The notes beneath the pieces were generated by a model that saw only the letters and a list, made by a program, of their open reading frames with translations, made no database searches and was not told where the DNA came from. A stretch of DNA of 52,971 nucleotides from Flavobacteriaceae bacterium UBA4439. Lineage in GTDB: Bacteria > Bacteroidota > Bacteroidia > Flavobacteriales > Flavobacteriaceae. The position numbers and the translations under genes are program-made. The DNA is taken from assembly GCA_002390455.1 (NCBI GenBank), contig DGPN01000018.1:1-52971 (forward strand). The letters are read 5' to 3'. Below are positions 43,554 to 52,937 of the stretch, one piece after another (position 1 is the stretch's first letter; the number at the start of each line of letters is the position of its first letter).

Positions 43554-44555
43554 TTAGTCTAATTTATGCTTTATAAAGGGATAGTCTTCTTGTTCGTAAA
43601 CTGCATCATACATCACAGATTTTTCAGGGAAAGGAGAGGATTCGGCAAACTTTTCACATTCTAAAACCGCCGCCTTAACTTTAGCATCAATCTCTTCCAA
43701 TTGTTTTTCTGTTGCGTATTTATTCTTTAGGATCATTTCCTTGACTTGTGTGATGGGGTCAATTTTTCTGTATTCTTCTACCTCTTCTTTGGTTCTGTAT
43801 TTTTGGGCATCAGACATGGAATGTCCTCGGTATCGATAGGTTTTCATTTCAATAAAAGAAGGCCCTTTGCCTGATCTAGCGTTTTTGATGGCTTTATCCA
43901 AACCTTCGGCCACAGCAACTGGATCCATCCCATCGACGGGTCCACAGGGCATTTCATAACCCAGTCCCAGTTTCCATATTTCTTGATGACTGGCTGTTCT
44001 GGCCACAGAAGTTCCCATAGCATAGCCGTTATTTTCAACCACAAAAACTACTGGCAGTTGCCACAAGGTGGCTAAATTTAATGTTTCGTGTAGGGAACCT
44101 TGTCTTACGGCTCCATCCCCCATAAAACAAAGTGTAACGCTGTCTCTATTGAAATATTTATCACCGAAAGCCATACCAGCACCCAAAGGGATTTGCCCCC
44201 CTACAATACCGTGACCTCCGTGAAAATTGTGTTCTTTAGAAAAAATATGCATGGATCCTCCCAACCCCATGGAAGTACCCGTTGATTTGCCAAAGAGCTC
44301 TGCCATCACTCGCTTTGGATCAACCCCCATACCAATGGGCTGAACGTGATTCCTGTAGGCGGTAATCATTCTGTCCTTGCCCAATTCCATCACGTGGAGT
44401 GCTCCGGCTAGTATTGCCTCTTGACCGTTGTAAAGATGGAGGAATCCCCTTACTTTTTGCTGGATGTATACAGCAGCCAATTTGTCTTCAAACTTGCGCC
44501 AAAAGAACATATCCTCGTACCATTTCAAATAGGTCGCCTTGGTTATTTTTTTCAT
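43554..44555 (-). CDS. pdhA: Pyruvate dehydrogenase E1 component, alpha subunit
   Basis: Thiamine-diphosphate-dependent decarboxylase subunit, 333 residues. The ThDP motif begins GDGAVRQGSLHE and ends VVENN (about 30 residues later). TYRYRGHSMSDAQKYR is the E1-alpha phosphorylation-loop region. Works with E1-beta (elsewhere) and the E2 encoded next. A TAATTTTG element lies 35 bases upstream. Confidence 0.96.
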   Translation of the reverse strand: MKKITKATYLKWYEDMFFWRKFEDKLAAVYIQQKVRGFLHLYNGQEAILAGALHVMELGKDRMITAYRNHVQPIGMGVDPKRVMAELFGKSTGTSMGLGGSMHIFSKEHNFHGGHGIVGGQIPLGAGMAFGDKYFNRDSVTLCFMGDGAVRQGSLHETLNLATLWQLPVVFVVENNGYAMGTSVARTASHQEIWKLGLGYEMPCGPVDGMDPVAVAEGLDKAIKNARSGKGPSFIEMKTYRYRGHSMSDAQKYRTKEEVEEYRKIDPITQVKEMILKNKYATEKQLEEIDAKVKAAVLECEKFAESSPFPEKSVMYDAVYEQEDYPFIKHKLD

Positions 44556-44590
44556 TAAACGATCGTGATTTTCAAATTCAATTTATTTTC

Positions 44591-44598
44591 CAAAATTA
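44591..44598 (-). promoter_or_regulatory. -7 promoter element for pdhA-pdhC
   Basis: TAATTTTG on the minus strand, matching TAnnTTTG, 35 bases before the pdhA ATG; no clear -33 TTG. Confidence 0.45.
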
Positions 44599-44683
44599 CT
44601 GAATTATGTCCTTTCGGTAAAAATATATTGGTGAAATTGATTAAGAAAGATAATTCAGTTGAAGAACAGACTTGATCAGTGGC

Positions 44684-45850
44684 TTAATTCTCCCCCGAAG
44701 ATGTATTAACCCCAGTTCCATCAAAGTTGAAACTGAGAGAAAACCTCAGGGTGTTTTCAAGTGGATTTCGAATTTTGGAGGTTGAGGACAAATAGGATAT
44801 ATCAACAACCATCCCATTGAGTTTTACCCCTGCTCCAAAAGTCATGTATTTTCGAGACCCTTTCTCTTCACTTTCATTAAAATATCCTGTTCTTAATGCC
44901 AAAGTTTGGGCAAAAAGATACTCAAATCCAAGCGCCCATGTAATTTCTTTTAATTCCTCTTGTGTCCCCCCTGGCGCATCGCTAAATGAGTTAAAAATTC
45001 CATTAAAGAAATTTACATCGGGTTGTCTGTAACCTTTTAGATTATTCTCATTGTCAAAATAGGCTATCGGTGTAGGAACTAGCAGTTTGGAAAACTCTAT
45101 ATATACCCCTAATATGTTTGAAGGATCAAAAATCACATCCAATCCTGAACCAATCCTAAGATTGGTTGGGATGAAATCCATTTGACCTCCTTCATCGTAT
45201 TTCAACCTAGGGCCTATATTGGAAATATTGAATCCCGCCCTAAGTAATCCATCAAAACTTCCCATATCAAAAGATGATCCTTGGAAAAAACCTGCGATGT
45301 CCACTCCCAAACTATTGGCTGAGGTTGCATCAATTTCTGTAGGGATCTTTAAATCAGACCTCAAAAATCTTCCGGCTACAGACATGGCAAACATTTCACT
45401 TAATTTTAGAGAATATGACAAGTCCAATGTCATTTCATTCGGTCTTTTGGACCCTTGATCGATGATGGTTCCCGACATCATTTTGTTGAATTGAACATTG
45501 CCATAACTGAAATATTTAAAACTCGCAGCCCAAGCGCTTCTCTCATTCATCTTCATGAAATAAGTCAAATTTCCTAAGAAAATATCATCAACAATTTGCC
45601 TCAAATAGGGCGTATAACTCAAACCAAGACCGCTATTATTCTCGGAAAAGGGATATTTCGCAGGATTCCATTGTTGGGCATAGGCGTCGGCTGAAGTAGC
45701 CACTCCAACCTCCCCCATTCCAGCAGCTCTAGCATCGGGAGTAATCAGCAGGAAAGGTACTCCGGTGGTAATTATTCTGTCTTGTGCGTTAGCTTGAAAG
45801 ACAATAAATAAAGCAAAAAACAATCTAGTCAACGGACAGGTTGATCTCAT
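44684..45850 (-). CDS. porV: PorV, type IX secretion system outer-membrane protein
   Basis: 388 residues: signal peptide (about 1-22, ending ANAQ) and a FadL-like beta-barrel. The mature N-terminus TTGVPFLLITPDARAAGMGE is diagnostic for PorV (LptO), the shuttle that carries T9SS cargo from the translocon to the PorU sortase complex. The chain ends with an aromatic beta-strand region (LRFSLSFNFDG). porU, which normally lies between porV and gldJ, is absent; only 220 bases separate porV from the divergent gldJ. Confidence 0.94.
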   Translation of the reverse strand: MRSTCPLTRLFFALFIVFQANAQDRIITTGVPFLLITPDARAAGMGEVGVATSADAYAQQWNPAKYPFSENNSGLGLSYTPYLRQIVDDIFLGNLTYFMKMNERSAWAASFKYFSYGNVQFNKMMSGTIIDQGSKRPNEMTLDLSYSLKLSEMFAMSVAGRFLRSDLKIPTEIDATSANSLGVDIAGFFQGSSFDMGSFDGLLRAGFNISNIGPRLKYDEGGQMDFIPTNLRIGSGLDVIFDPSNILGVYIEFSKLLVPTPIAYFDNENNLKGYRQPDVNFFNGIFNSFSDAPGGTQEELKEITWALGFEYLFAQTLALRTGYFNESEEKGSRKYMTFGAGVKLNGMVVDISYLSSTSKIRNPLENTLRFSLSFNFDGTGVNTSSGEN

Positions 45851-46070
45851 TTATATGAGTTTGTTAGTAGAACGTAATATTAATTCATTTGTTGTGTAGC
45901 CCATCAAACTACTTATTAACAACTAGAGTAAATTAATTTTAGAGCAGTACATATAATAATTCTCTATTTGTGACGTTATTCAGAAATGAATGGTCGATGT
46001 ATTAGTTGGGGAGCACAATTAAGACTCAGATAATTAGTATATTGCATCAAAAATTAGACATATCGATCCT
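45851..46070. promoter_or_regulatory. Divergent porV/gldJ intergenic region
   Basis: AT-rich and non-coding. The best -7 candidate for gldJ is TCTATTTG (45963-45970), one mismatch from TAnnTTTG; none is perfect for porV. No remnant of porU is recognisable. Confidence 0.35.
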
Positions 46071-47771
46071 ATGAAAATTAATTTTTTAAGAACTACTGTT
46101 TTTATTGTCTTTGCAGCCTTTCTATTGGTGGCTTGTGGAGGAAGAAGCAATATGTCCCGAGCTACAGGATGGGGCATCAATTCTAAAGAAGGAGGTTTCC
46201 AGTACAATATTGAATTTGAGGATCAAGAAAATGGTCCTGGTTTGGTCTTTATCGAAGGTGGAACTTTCACTAAAGGTCAGGTTCAAGACGATGTCCTACA
46301 TGACTGGAACAATACCCCTACCCAACAGCATGTAATGTCCTTTTATATTGACGAAACAGAGGTTACCAATCTGATGTATATGGAGTTTTTGGACTGGCTG
46401 GAGACTGTATTCCCATTAAGTGAACCCCGTTACAGACAAATTTATGAGGGAGCATTACCTGATACATTGGTTTGGAGAAACACGCTGGGATATATGGAAG
46501 AACTCACCACCAACTATTTGAGACACCCTGCCTATGCTGAGTATCCTGTGGTTGGAATCAACTGGTTACAAGCTGTTCAGTTTTCTGAATGGAGAACCAA
46601 CAGGGTCAATGAATACATTCTTGAAAGAGAATCTTTTGTCCAAAAAAACATCCGATATGGTGAAAAAGATGGAGGTGTAGTAAACTCAAACAGCACCTTC
46701 AATACAGAAGCTTACCTTAAACGACCCGACACATCTTATGGCGGATTGATGGCCTCTGACAGTCTTATGGGCAAAAGAGGTACCATGAAAAAAGATACTG
46801 CCACTGTAAATGTATATGCAGGCGTCTCTAAAGGCGTGTTGCTTCCCTCCTACAGATTGCCCACAGAATCAGAATGGGAGTATGCAGCATTAGCATTGGT
46901 AGGTGATAGAGAATACAATACTTATAGAGGAAAGAAAAAATATCCATGGTCTGGTGAATACACCCGATCAGATGAAAGAAGAAGTGAAGGAGATCAATTG
47001 GCGAATTTCAAATTCGGAAAAGGAGATTACGGCGGAATTGCTGGATGGTCTGATGATGGTGGTGATATTACCGTTCAGGTAAAAAGCTACCCTCCCAATG
47101 ACTTTGGCGTTTATGATATGGCTGGAAATGTAGCCGAATGGGTAGCAGATGTTTATCGTCCTATCATTGACGATGAAGCCAATGACTTTAACTATTACAG
47201 GGGTAATATTTATCTTAAAAATGCCATTGGAGAAGATGGGAAAGCAACCATAATATCGCCAGATGAACTGGTCTACGATACCTTACCCAATGGAAAAGTG
47301 ATGCTTAAGAGACTTCCTGGGGATTTGGATAAAGTTCCTGTTGACGAGGAAGAAACATTCCTGAGACAAAATTTCTCTGAAAGTGATAATAGAAACTTCC
47401 GAGACGGTGACAAAGAATCTTCCAGACTTTATGCCAGCTACAATAATACTGATCAAGACAATGCCAACAAGAGACCTGAAACTTCAGCAATGTACGATGC
47501 GCCCATACATCCAAAGGTAACCATTGACGATGAGGGTAATCTCGTTAGAAACATTGATAAATCTGAACGTAGAACATCTCTAATTACAGACGAAGTAAGG
47601 GTTTACAAAGGTGGATCTTGGAAAGACCGTGCCTATTGGTTAGATCCTGCCCAACGAAGGTATCTTCCACAATACATCGCAACCGATTATATCGGATTTA
47701 GATGCGCTATGTCTAGATTGGGACAAAAAAGCAGAATTAAAAAGACCGCAAGACATAAACGCGGTAGATAA
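46071..47771 (+). CDS. gldJ: GldJ, gliding/type IX secretion lipoprotein
   Basis: Lipoprotein of 566 residues with lipobox LVAC (Cys22). The mature protein has the sulfatase-modifying-factor (FGE) fold: GLVFIEGGTFTKGQ and YIDETEVTN near the start, RLPTESEWEYAA, FGVYDMAGNVAEWVADVY and YKGGSWKDRAYWLDP toward the end. GldJ is related to GldK and is required for gliding and T9SS in Flavobacterium. The very basic C-terminus (RIKKTARHKRGR) is the region reported to matter for GldK stability in Flavobacterium. It is followed by a strong terminator. Confidence 0.95.
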   Translation: MKINFLRTTVFIVFAAFLLVACGGRSNMSRATGWGINSKEGGFQYNIEFEDQENGPGLVFIEGGTFTKGQVQDDVLHDWNNTPTQQHVMSFYIDETEVTNLMYMEFLDWLETVFPLSEPRYRQIYEGALPDTLVWRNTLGYMEELTTNYLRHPAYAEYPVVGINWLQAVQFSEWRTNRVNEYILERESFVQKNIRYGEKDGGVVNSNSTFNTEAYLKRPDTSYGGLMASDSLMGKRGTMKKDTATVNVYAGVSKGVLLPSYRLPTESEWEYAALALVGDREYNTYRGKKKYPWSGEYTRSDERRSEGDQLANFKFGKGDYGGIAGWSDDGGDITVQVKSYPPNDFGVYDMAGNVAEWVADVYRPIIDDEANDFNYYRGNIYLKNAIGEDGKATIISPDELVYDTLPNGKVMLKRLPGDLDKVPVDEEETFLRQNFSESDNRNFRDGDKESSRLYASYNNTDQDNANKRPETSAMYDAPIHPKVTIDDEGNLVRNIDKSERRTSLITDEVRVYKGGSWKDRAYWLDPAQRRYLPQYIATDYIGFRCAMSRLGQKSRIKKTARHKRGR

Positions 47772-47778
47772 TCGAATT

Positions 47779-47806
47779 AAGGCATCTTATAGATGCCTTT
47801 TTTTTT
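47779..47806 (+). terminator. Intrinsic terminator between gldJ and murF
   Basis: Perfect 9-base-pair stem AAGGCATCT / AGATGCCTT with loop TAT, followed by an unbroken T run to 47806. It starts 7 bases after the gldJ stop and ends directly at the murF ATG (47807). Confidence 0.9.
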
Positions 47807-49093
47807 ATGAAAATAATGCAACTCCACGATTATTTTAAAGATTCTACAGGAGTAGTAACAGACAGCCGAAAACTGATCCAAGACTGTTTATTTATAGCCC
47901 TAAGGGGAGAGAATTTTGACGGTAATCAATTTGCCGAAACCGCCATTGAAAAGGGGGCAAAATACGCCCTGGTTGACCGACCGGAAATTGCCCTAAAAAA
48001 TGAACGTTTGATTCTGGTTGAGGATACGCTCCAATCCTTACAAGAACTTGCTAAGTATCACAGAAAAAAAATAAAAGCCAAAATTATTGGCTTAACGGGA
48101 AGTAACGGTAAAACTACCACCAAGGAATTGATCAATAGTGTATTGTCCAAGAAATTCAATACCAAAGCTACCCTAGGAAATTTCAACAATCACATCGGTG
48201 TGCCACTTACGCTCCTTGAGTTTGATGAAGACACAGAAATCGGTATCGTTGAAATGGGGGCTAATCATCAAAAAGAAATTGATTTTTTATGTCAACTGGC
48301 TCAACCTGAGCTGGGATTGATTACCAATTTCGGTCAAGCACATTTACAAGGTTTTGGAGGAATTGAGGGAGTGATCAGAGGCAAGTCTGAAATCTATGAA
48401 TACCTTTCCCAGACGGGGGGAACAATTATTTTAAACATTGATGATCCCCTTCAGAGGAAATGGATGTCATACGATCCTCATTACACCTTTGGAGAGCATA
48501 CCGATGCCAATTGTCGTTTAGAATATCTGAAAAGAAAATATAAACCCTTGGCATTGAATCTAGAAGATCAAACGATTGAAAGTCAACTCTATGGAGAATA
48601 CAATTTTTCAAATATGGGAGCTGCAGTGGCTTTGGGGAAGTTTTTTGGTTTGAGTCTAGAACAAATCCGATCGGGAATTTCCTCATATCAATCCACCAAT
48701 AACCGATCACAAAGTATAGAAAAAGACAATAATAAAATAATATTGGATGCCTACAATGCCAATCCCAGCAGTATGAAAGCCTCAATCTCGTCTTTCATCA
48801 ATAACAAAAGAAATAAAGGAGTTGTCATTTTGGGAGATATGTTTGAATTGGGTAGATTTACCCAACAAGCACATCAGCAAATAATAGAACAATTGGAATC
48901 TACTGAAATCGAAAGAATTCTTTTAGTCGGAAAACATTTTTTCAAAACCCAATCCTCTGATCCGAGAGTAAGTTGGTTTGAGTCCCTTGAGGAAATTAAA
49001 AATTATTTGAGCCAAAACCCCATTGAAAATTCAGACATCCTGATCAAAGGATCAAGAGGCATGACAATGGAATCAGTTGTGGATAATCTTTAG
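47807..49093 (+). CDS. murF: MurF, UDP-MurNAc-tripeptide:D-Ala-D-Ala ligase
   Basis: 428 residues, adding D-Ala-D-Ala to complete the murein precursor. TDSRKLIQDCLFIALRGENFDG is the N-terminal UDP-binding domain; the P-loop is LTGSNGKTTTKEL (about residue 98), with EMGANHQKEI and YNANPSSMKAS downstream. It lies apart from the other mur genes, next to gldJ, as in many flavobacteria. The start ATG (47807) touches the T-tract of the gldJ terminator; ATG at 47816 is an alternative. It faces acs with a 3-base gap. Confidence 0.96.
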   Translation: MKIMQLHDYFKDSTGVVTDSRKLIQDCLFIALRGENFDGNQFAETAIEKGAKYALVDRPEIALKNERLILVEDTLQSLQELAKYHRKKIKAKIIGLTGSNGKTTTKELINSVLSKKFNTKATLGNFNNHIGVPLTLLEFDEDTEIGIVEMGANHQKEIDFLCQLAQPELGLITNFGQAHLQGFGGIEGVIRGKSEIYEYLSQTGGTIILNIDDPLQRKWMSYDPHYTFGEHTDANCRLEYLKRKYKPLALNLEDQTIESQLYGEYNFSNMGAAVALGKFFGLSLEQIRSGISSYQSTNNRSQSIEKDNNKIILDAYNANPSSMKASISSFINNKRNKGVVILGDMFELGRFTQQAHQQIIEQLESTEIERILLVGKHFFKTQSSDPRVSWFESLEEIKNYLSQNPIENSDILIKGSRGMTMESVVDNL

Positions 49094-49096
49094 AGC

Positions 49097-50998
49097 TTAA
49101 TCCAAGCCAGCTCCCTTAATGATATCATCAACCACCTCGGGGTTCAAAAGCGTGGAAATATCTCCTAGGTTGGAAAGATCCCTACTGGCTACCTTCCTTA
49201 ATATCCTCCGCATGATTTTGCCCGAACGTGTTTTGGGAAGACCAGAAACAATTTGAACGTGCTCTGGCTTGGCAATTGGACCTATGATTTTCCTGACCAA
49301 CTGTTTGATTTCATCTTCTAAAACATCTGCTGATTTATCTGAACTGTCACAAATTGCAAAAGCATATATTCCCTGACCTTTGATTTCGTGAGGATAACCC
49401 ACTACGGCAGATTCAACCACATTGGGATGTTCGTTTATGGCATTTTCTACTTCAGCAGTACCCATTCGGTGTCCTGAAACATTGATCACATCATCAACCC
49501 TCCCCAAAATCCTGAGAAAACCATCATGATCTCTTTTGACTCCATCACCAGTAAAATACATGCCTTTGTAGGCAGAAAAATAGGTGTCTTTACATCGTTG
49601 ATGATCTCCATAAGTTGTTCTTATCATGGAGGGCCAAGGATACTTGATACACAAATTGCCTTCAACGTTATTGCCATGAAGTTCATTTCCCTCAGCATCA
49701 ACAATTACAGGCTGAACACCCGGAAGTGGCAGTGAAGCATGAGCGGGTTTGTTGGGCGTAATACCTGCCAAAGGAGAAATCATAATCCCTCCTGTCTCGG
49801 TTTGCCACCAAGTATCTACCAAAGGACATTTCCCTTTACCCACGTGCTCATGATACCAATGCCAAGCCTCTTCGTTGATGGGCTCACCCACAGAACCGAT
49901 GACTTTAAGCGAACTGAGATCAAATTTTTCAACTGGTTCTGTCCCGTGAACTTGTAAAGCTCTTATGGCAGTAGGAGCAGTATAAAATTGATTGACTTTG
50001 TATTTTTCTACAATCTCCCAAAACCTTCCAGGGTGGGGATAAGTAGGAACTCCCTCAAACATGAGGGTAGTCGCTCCAGCCAAAAGTGGGCCGTACACTA
50101 TGTAGGAATGTCCTGTAATCCACCCGATATCAGCTGTACACCAATATACATCGTCAGCATCGTACTGAAATACATTTAAAAACGAATAATAGGTATATAC
50201 CATATAACCTGCAGTGGTGTGAACCACACCTTTGGGTTTTCCAGTTGAGCCAGAAGTGTAAAGAATAAACAACAAGTCTTCAGCACCCATAAGTTCGGCT
50301 TGATGTTGCTCGGATTGCCCCTCCAAAGCTTCATCCCACCAAATGTCTCGTCCGGGTCTCATTTCAACCTCATCTTCGGTTCGCTTCAGTACAATTACTT
50401 TTTCAACAAACGATGTGTTGTTAAGAGCTTCATCGACAACAGCTTTGACAGGTATATTCTTGTTTCCCCTAAAATTACCATCAGAGGTCAGTATCAATTT
50501 GGCTTCACAGTCGTTGATTCTATCAGCAAGAGCCGAGGCAGAAAAACCAGCGAATACAACAGAATGAACAGCTCCAATGCGAGCACAAGCGAGCATGGCA
50601 ACAGCTGCCTCTGGCACCATGGGCATATAGATAATCACGCGATCTCCTTTTTGTACTCCTTGGGATTTCATTGCGTTGGCAAATTTACAGGTGGCTTTGA
50701 ACAATTCACCATAGGTCATATAAATGGGATCAGCCTCTGGGTCATTGGGTTCCCAGATAATGGCCGTTTTGTCAGCGTGAGTGGGAAGCAATTTTTCAAA
50801 AATATTTTCGGTCAAATTCAACTCGGCATTTTTAAACCAACTGATATTGGGTGTTTCAAAATCCCAATCCAATACTTGGTCCCATTTTTTTCTCCAGTAA
50901 AAATTTTCTGCAATCTCGCCCCAAAATTTTTCGGGGGATGTAACACTATTATGATAGTCGTTGGTATAATCTCTTAGGGTTTTTATTCTAACAGTCAT
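49097..50998 (-). CDS. acs: Acetyl-CoA synthetase (AMP-forming)
   Basis: Adenylate-forming enzyme of 633 residues activating acetate. The ATP loop is LYTSGSTGKPKG (about residue 247), WWQTETGG is the A5 motif, and the catalytic lysine lies in KTRSGKIMRR near the C-terminus, the site of regulatory acetylation in homologues. The N-terminal part (FWGEIAENFYWRKKWDQVLD) is typical of Acs rather than of acyl-CoA ligases. Upstream, 50999-51182 is AT-rich, with AATATTTG as a near-consensus -7 element (51075-51068). Confidence 0.96.
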   Translation of the reverse strand: MTVRIKTLRDYTNDYHNSVTSPEKFWGEIAENFYWRKKWDQVLDWDFETPNISWFKNAELNLTENIFEKLLPTHADKTAIIWEPNDPEADPIYMTYGELFKATCKFANAMKSQGVQKGDRVIIYMPMVPEAAVAMLACARIGAVHSVVFAGFSASALADRINDCEAKLILTSDGNFRGNKNIPVKAVVDEALNNTSFVEKVIVLKRTEDEVEMRPGRDIWWDEALEGQSEQHQAELMGAEDLLFILYTSGSTGKPKGVVHTTAGYMVYTYYSFLNVFQYDADDVYWCTADIGWITGHSYIVYGPLLAGATTLMFEGVPTYPHPGRFWEIVEKYKVNQFYTAPTAIRALQVHGTEPVEKFDLSSLKVIGSVGEPINEEAWHWYHEHVGKGKCPLVDTWWQTETGGIMISPLAGITPNKPAHASLPLPGVQPVIVDAEGNELHGNNVEGNLCIKYPWPSMIRTTYGDHQRCKDTYFSAYKGMYFTGDGVKRDHDGFLRILGRVDDVINVSGHRMGTAEVENAINEHPNVVESAVVGYPHEIKGQGIYAFAICDSSDKSADVLEDEIKQLVRKIIGPIAKPEHVQIVSGLPKTRSGKIMRRILRKVASRDLSNLGDISTLLNPEVVDDIIKGAGLD

Positions 50999-51182
50999 GA
51001 TTATTCTATTTGGAGTAAACTTAAGCTTATTAGTAAAGTATTCAAAATCAATTATTGTTCGATATTACAAATATTAAGAGAAAAGGAATTTAAAATGTTA
51101 AATTACTAATAAACGAAGCTTTTTTTTATTAGATTTACGTTAATAAATTATTTATTTACTATATATATTAAATATTGATTTT

Positions 51183-51407
51183 ATGCAAAACATACTAGTC
51201 GTTTTGGTTTTCTTGGTAATTCTTTTCGGAGGAGTCTACTGGTATGCGGGCTATTCAACACGTACCGGTTTTGCGAAGGACGAAAATCAAAACTTTATCC
51301 CAGATGCTTGGGAAGAAAAATTCAGTTGGTTTTTCTCAGGAAAAGGCATCATCATGTTATTGTTGGGTTTAGCGATCGGTTTTACTTTGGCAAAAGTCAT
51401 CGGATAA
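51183..51407 (+). CDS. Small membrane protein with two helices and a DxNxxFIPDxWE motif
   Basis: 74 residues: helix about 4-22, a hydrophilic loop, then helix about 53-72. The loop contains DENQNFIPDAWEEKF, reminiscent of calcium-binding repeats of the type DxNxDGIPDxWE seen in secreted Bacteroidota proteins. No family name can be given. Monocistronic: it stands between the divergent acs and a clear terminator downstream. Confidence 0.75.
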   Translation: MQNILVVLVFLVILFGGVYWYAGYSTRTGFAKDENQNFIPDAWEEKFSWFFSGKGIIMLLLGLAIGFTLAKVIG

Positions 51408-51433
51408 AACTACTCAACTCCCATAAATTTGTA

Positions 51434-51466
51434 AAAAAAAGTCTTCTTAAAGGAGGCTTTTTTTTT
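51434..51466 (+). terminator. Intrinsic terminator after the 74-residue membrane protein
   Basis: AAAGTCTT pairs with GAGGCTTT (8 base pairs including two G-U) around a 7-base loop and is followed by six more T. 31 bases after the stop codon. Confidence 0.75.
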
Positions 51467-51546
51467 ACATACTACAGATTATTCTCATAAATTCTGATCA
51501 ACTGAATTATTGTTATATTGGTTTATTAAATAAAAATCTAACCGGA

Positions 51547-52854
51547 ATGAATAAATTATATATTTTACTTTTTGGATTGTCATTACTAAGTCTAAAAGCT
51601 CAAAAAAACACCCCACCTCCCAATATTGTAATGATTTTGGCGGACGACTTGGGTTTTGAGTGTATAAACTCTTATGGAGGCACCTCCTACAATACTCCTA
51701 ATTTAACTCAACTGGCTCAAACTGGAATGCAATTTGAAAATTGCCATTCCCAACCCATTTGTACCCCATCTAGAGTGAAACTAATGACTGGAAAATCCAA
51801 TAAAAAAAATCATGTCAAATTTGGCTACCTCAATCCAAAGGAAACAACTTTCAGTCAACTTTTCCGAAAAAAAGGGTATGCGACCATGATTGCAGGAAAA
51901 TGGCAACTGGGGAATAATGCCTCATTACCCGACCATTTTGGATTTGATGAACATATACTCTGGCAATTGACTACCTCCGGGCGAGACTCTTTGGGATGGG
52001 ACAAAAGATATGTCAATCCTGTTCTTGAAATCAATGGCAAAGTATATGAAAAAAATGAGGGGAAATACTCTACAGATTTGGTGGTGGATTATATCAACGA
52101 TTTTATCAAAAGAAAAAAAGATCAACCCTTTTTAGTCTATTATCCAATGATTCTTACTCATTGTCCCTTTGATCCTACCCCACATTCCGAGGATTGGGAT
52201 CCTACGGACATGGGGTCGAAAACCTATAAAGGAAATGCTAAGTATTTTGGGGATATGGTTTCCTATCTCGATTTTTCAGTTGGACGTATTGTTAAGCAGT
52301 TGGATCAGTTGGGATTGAGGGAAAACACGATCATTTTGTTTACCGGTGACAATGGCACTGACACACCTGTAGTTTCTATGATGGATAATCTGGCAGTGGT
52401 AGGGGGTAAAGGAAAGACTACTGACAATGGAACTCATGTTCCGCTGATCGTAAACTGGAAAGGGGTCATAAAGCCCAACGAAAGCACCGAGGCCTTGGTA
52501 GACTTTAGTGACTTTTTTCCAACCATATGTGAGGCCGCAGGAATCACAGTGGATTCAGGTTTGGATTTGGATGGGGTCAGTTTTTATTCTCAGTTGATCG
52601 GAAAAGAGGGGCCGAAGAGAAACTGGATTCATACTTGGTACAACAGAGACGGGGGATCCAATCCTATGAGTGCTACTAGCGAATGGGTAAGAAACGCAAA
52701 CTACAAACTCTATGTTGGTAACAAATTTTATAACATCAAAAAAGATCCCGGTGAAAAAAATATGATTCCCACTAACGCACTAACAGACTATGAGAAAACG
52801 ATTCGAAAGGAGTTTATAGGTGTTTTAGATTCTTATAAACATCTTAGAAACTGA
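51547..52854 (+). CDS. Secreted type I sulfatase (arylsulfatase family)
   Basis: 435 residues. Signal peptide about 1-19 (LYILLFGLSLLSLKAQ), so periplasmic or exported. The formylglycine site is CTPSR with Cys72, in the full signature CTPSRVKLMTG; metal ligands ADDLG (Asp33-Asp34) and FTGDNGTD are present. Cys-type sulfatases need maturation by an FGE or anSME enzyme, not seen here. The substrate is unknown; sulfated algal polysaccharides are a common target in marine Bacteroidota. No T9SS sorting domain is visible at the C-terminus. Confidence 0.93.
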   Translation: MNKLYILLFGLSLLSLKAQKNTPPPNIVMILADDLGFECINSYGGTSYNTPNLTQLAQTGMQFENCHSQPICTPSRVKLMTGKSNKKNHVKFGYLNPKETTFSQLFRKKGYATMIAGKWQLGNNASLPDHFGFDEHILWQLTTSGRDSLGWDKRYVNPVLEINGKVYEKNEGKYSTDLVVDYINDFIKRKKDQPFLVYYPMILTHCPFDPTPHSEDWDPTDMGSKTYKGNAKYFGDMVSYLDFSVGRIVKQLDQLGLRENTIILFTGDNGTDTPVVSMMDNLAVVGGKGKTTDNGTHVPLIVNWKGVIKPNESTEALVDFSDFFPTICEAAGITVDSGLDLDGVSFYSQLIGKEGPKRNWIHTWYNRDGGSNPMSATSEWVRNANYKLYVGNKFYNIKKDPGEKNMIPTNALTDYEKTIRKEFIGVLDSYKHLRN

Positions 52855-52937
52855 TCGGGAACTAATAGGATTGAATTTGTAGCTAAACGAAGGAAACGAA
52901 AAGGTTAGACGCACAACAGCTTCTATTTCAAAAGAAG

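Noticed and set aside
46071..47771. GldJ as a formylglycine-generating enzyme for the nearby sulfatase
   Set aside because: It has the FGE fold but belongs to the GldJ/GldK lipoproteins of gliding, and I see no catalytic Cys pair; fold similarity alone does not imply sulfatase activation.
50300..50977. 225-codon plus-strand ORF opposite acs
   Set aside because: Antisense shadow of a highly conserved enzyme; composition is atypical and no motif is visible.
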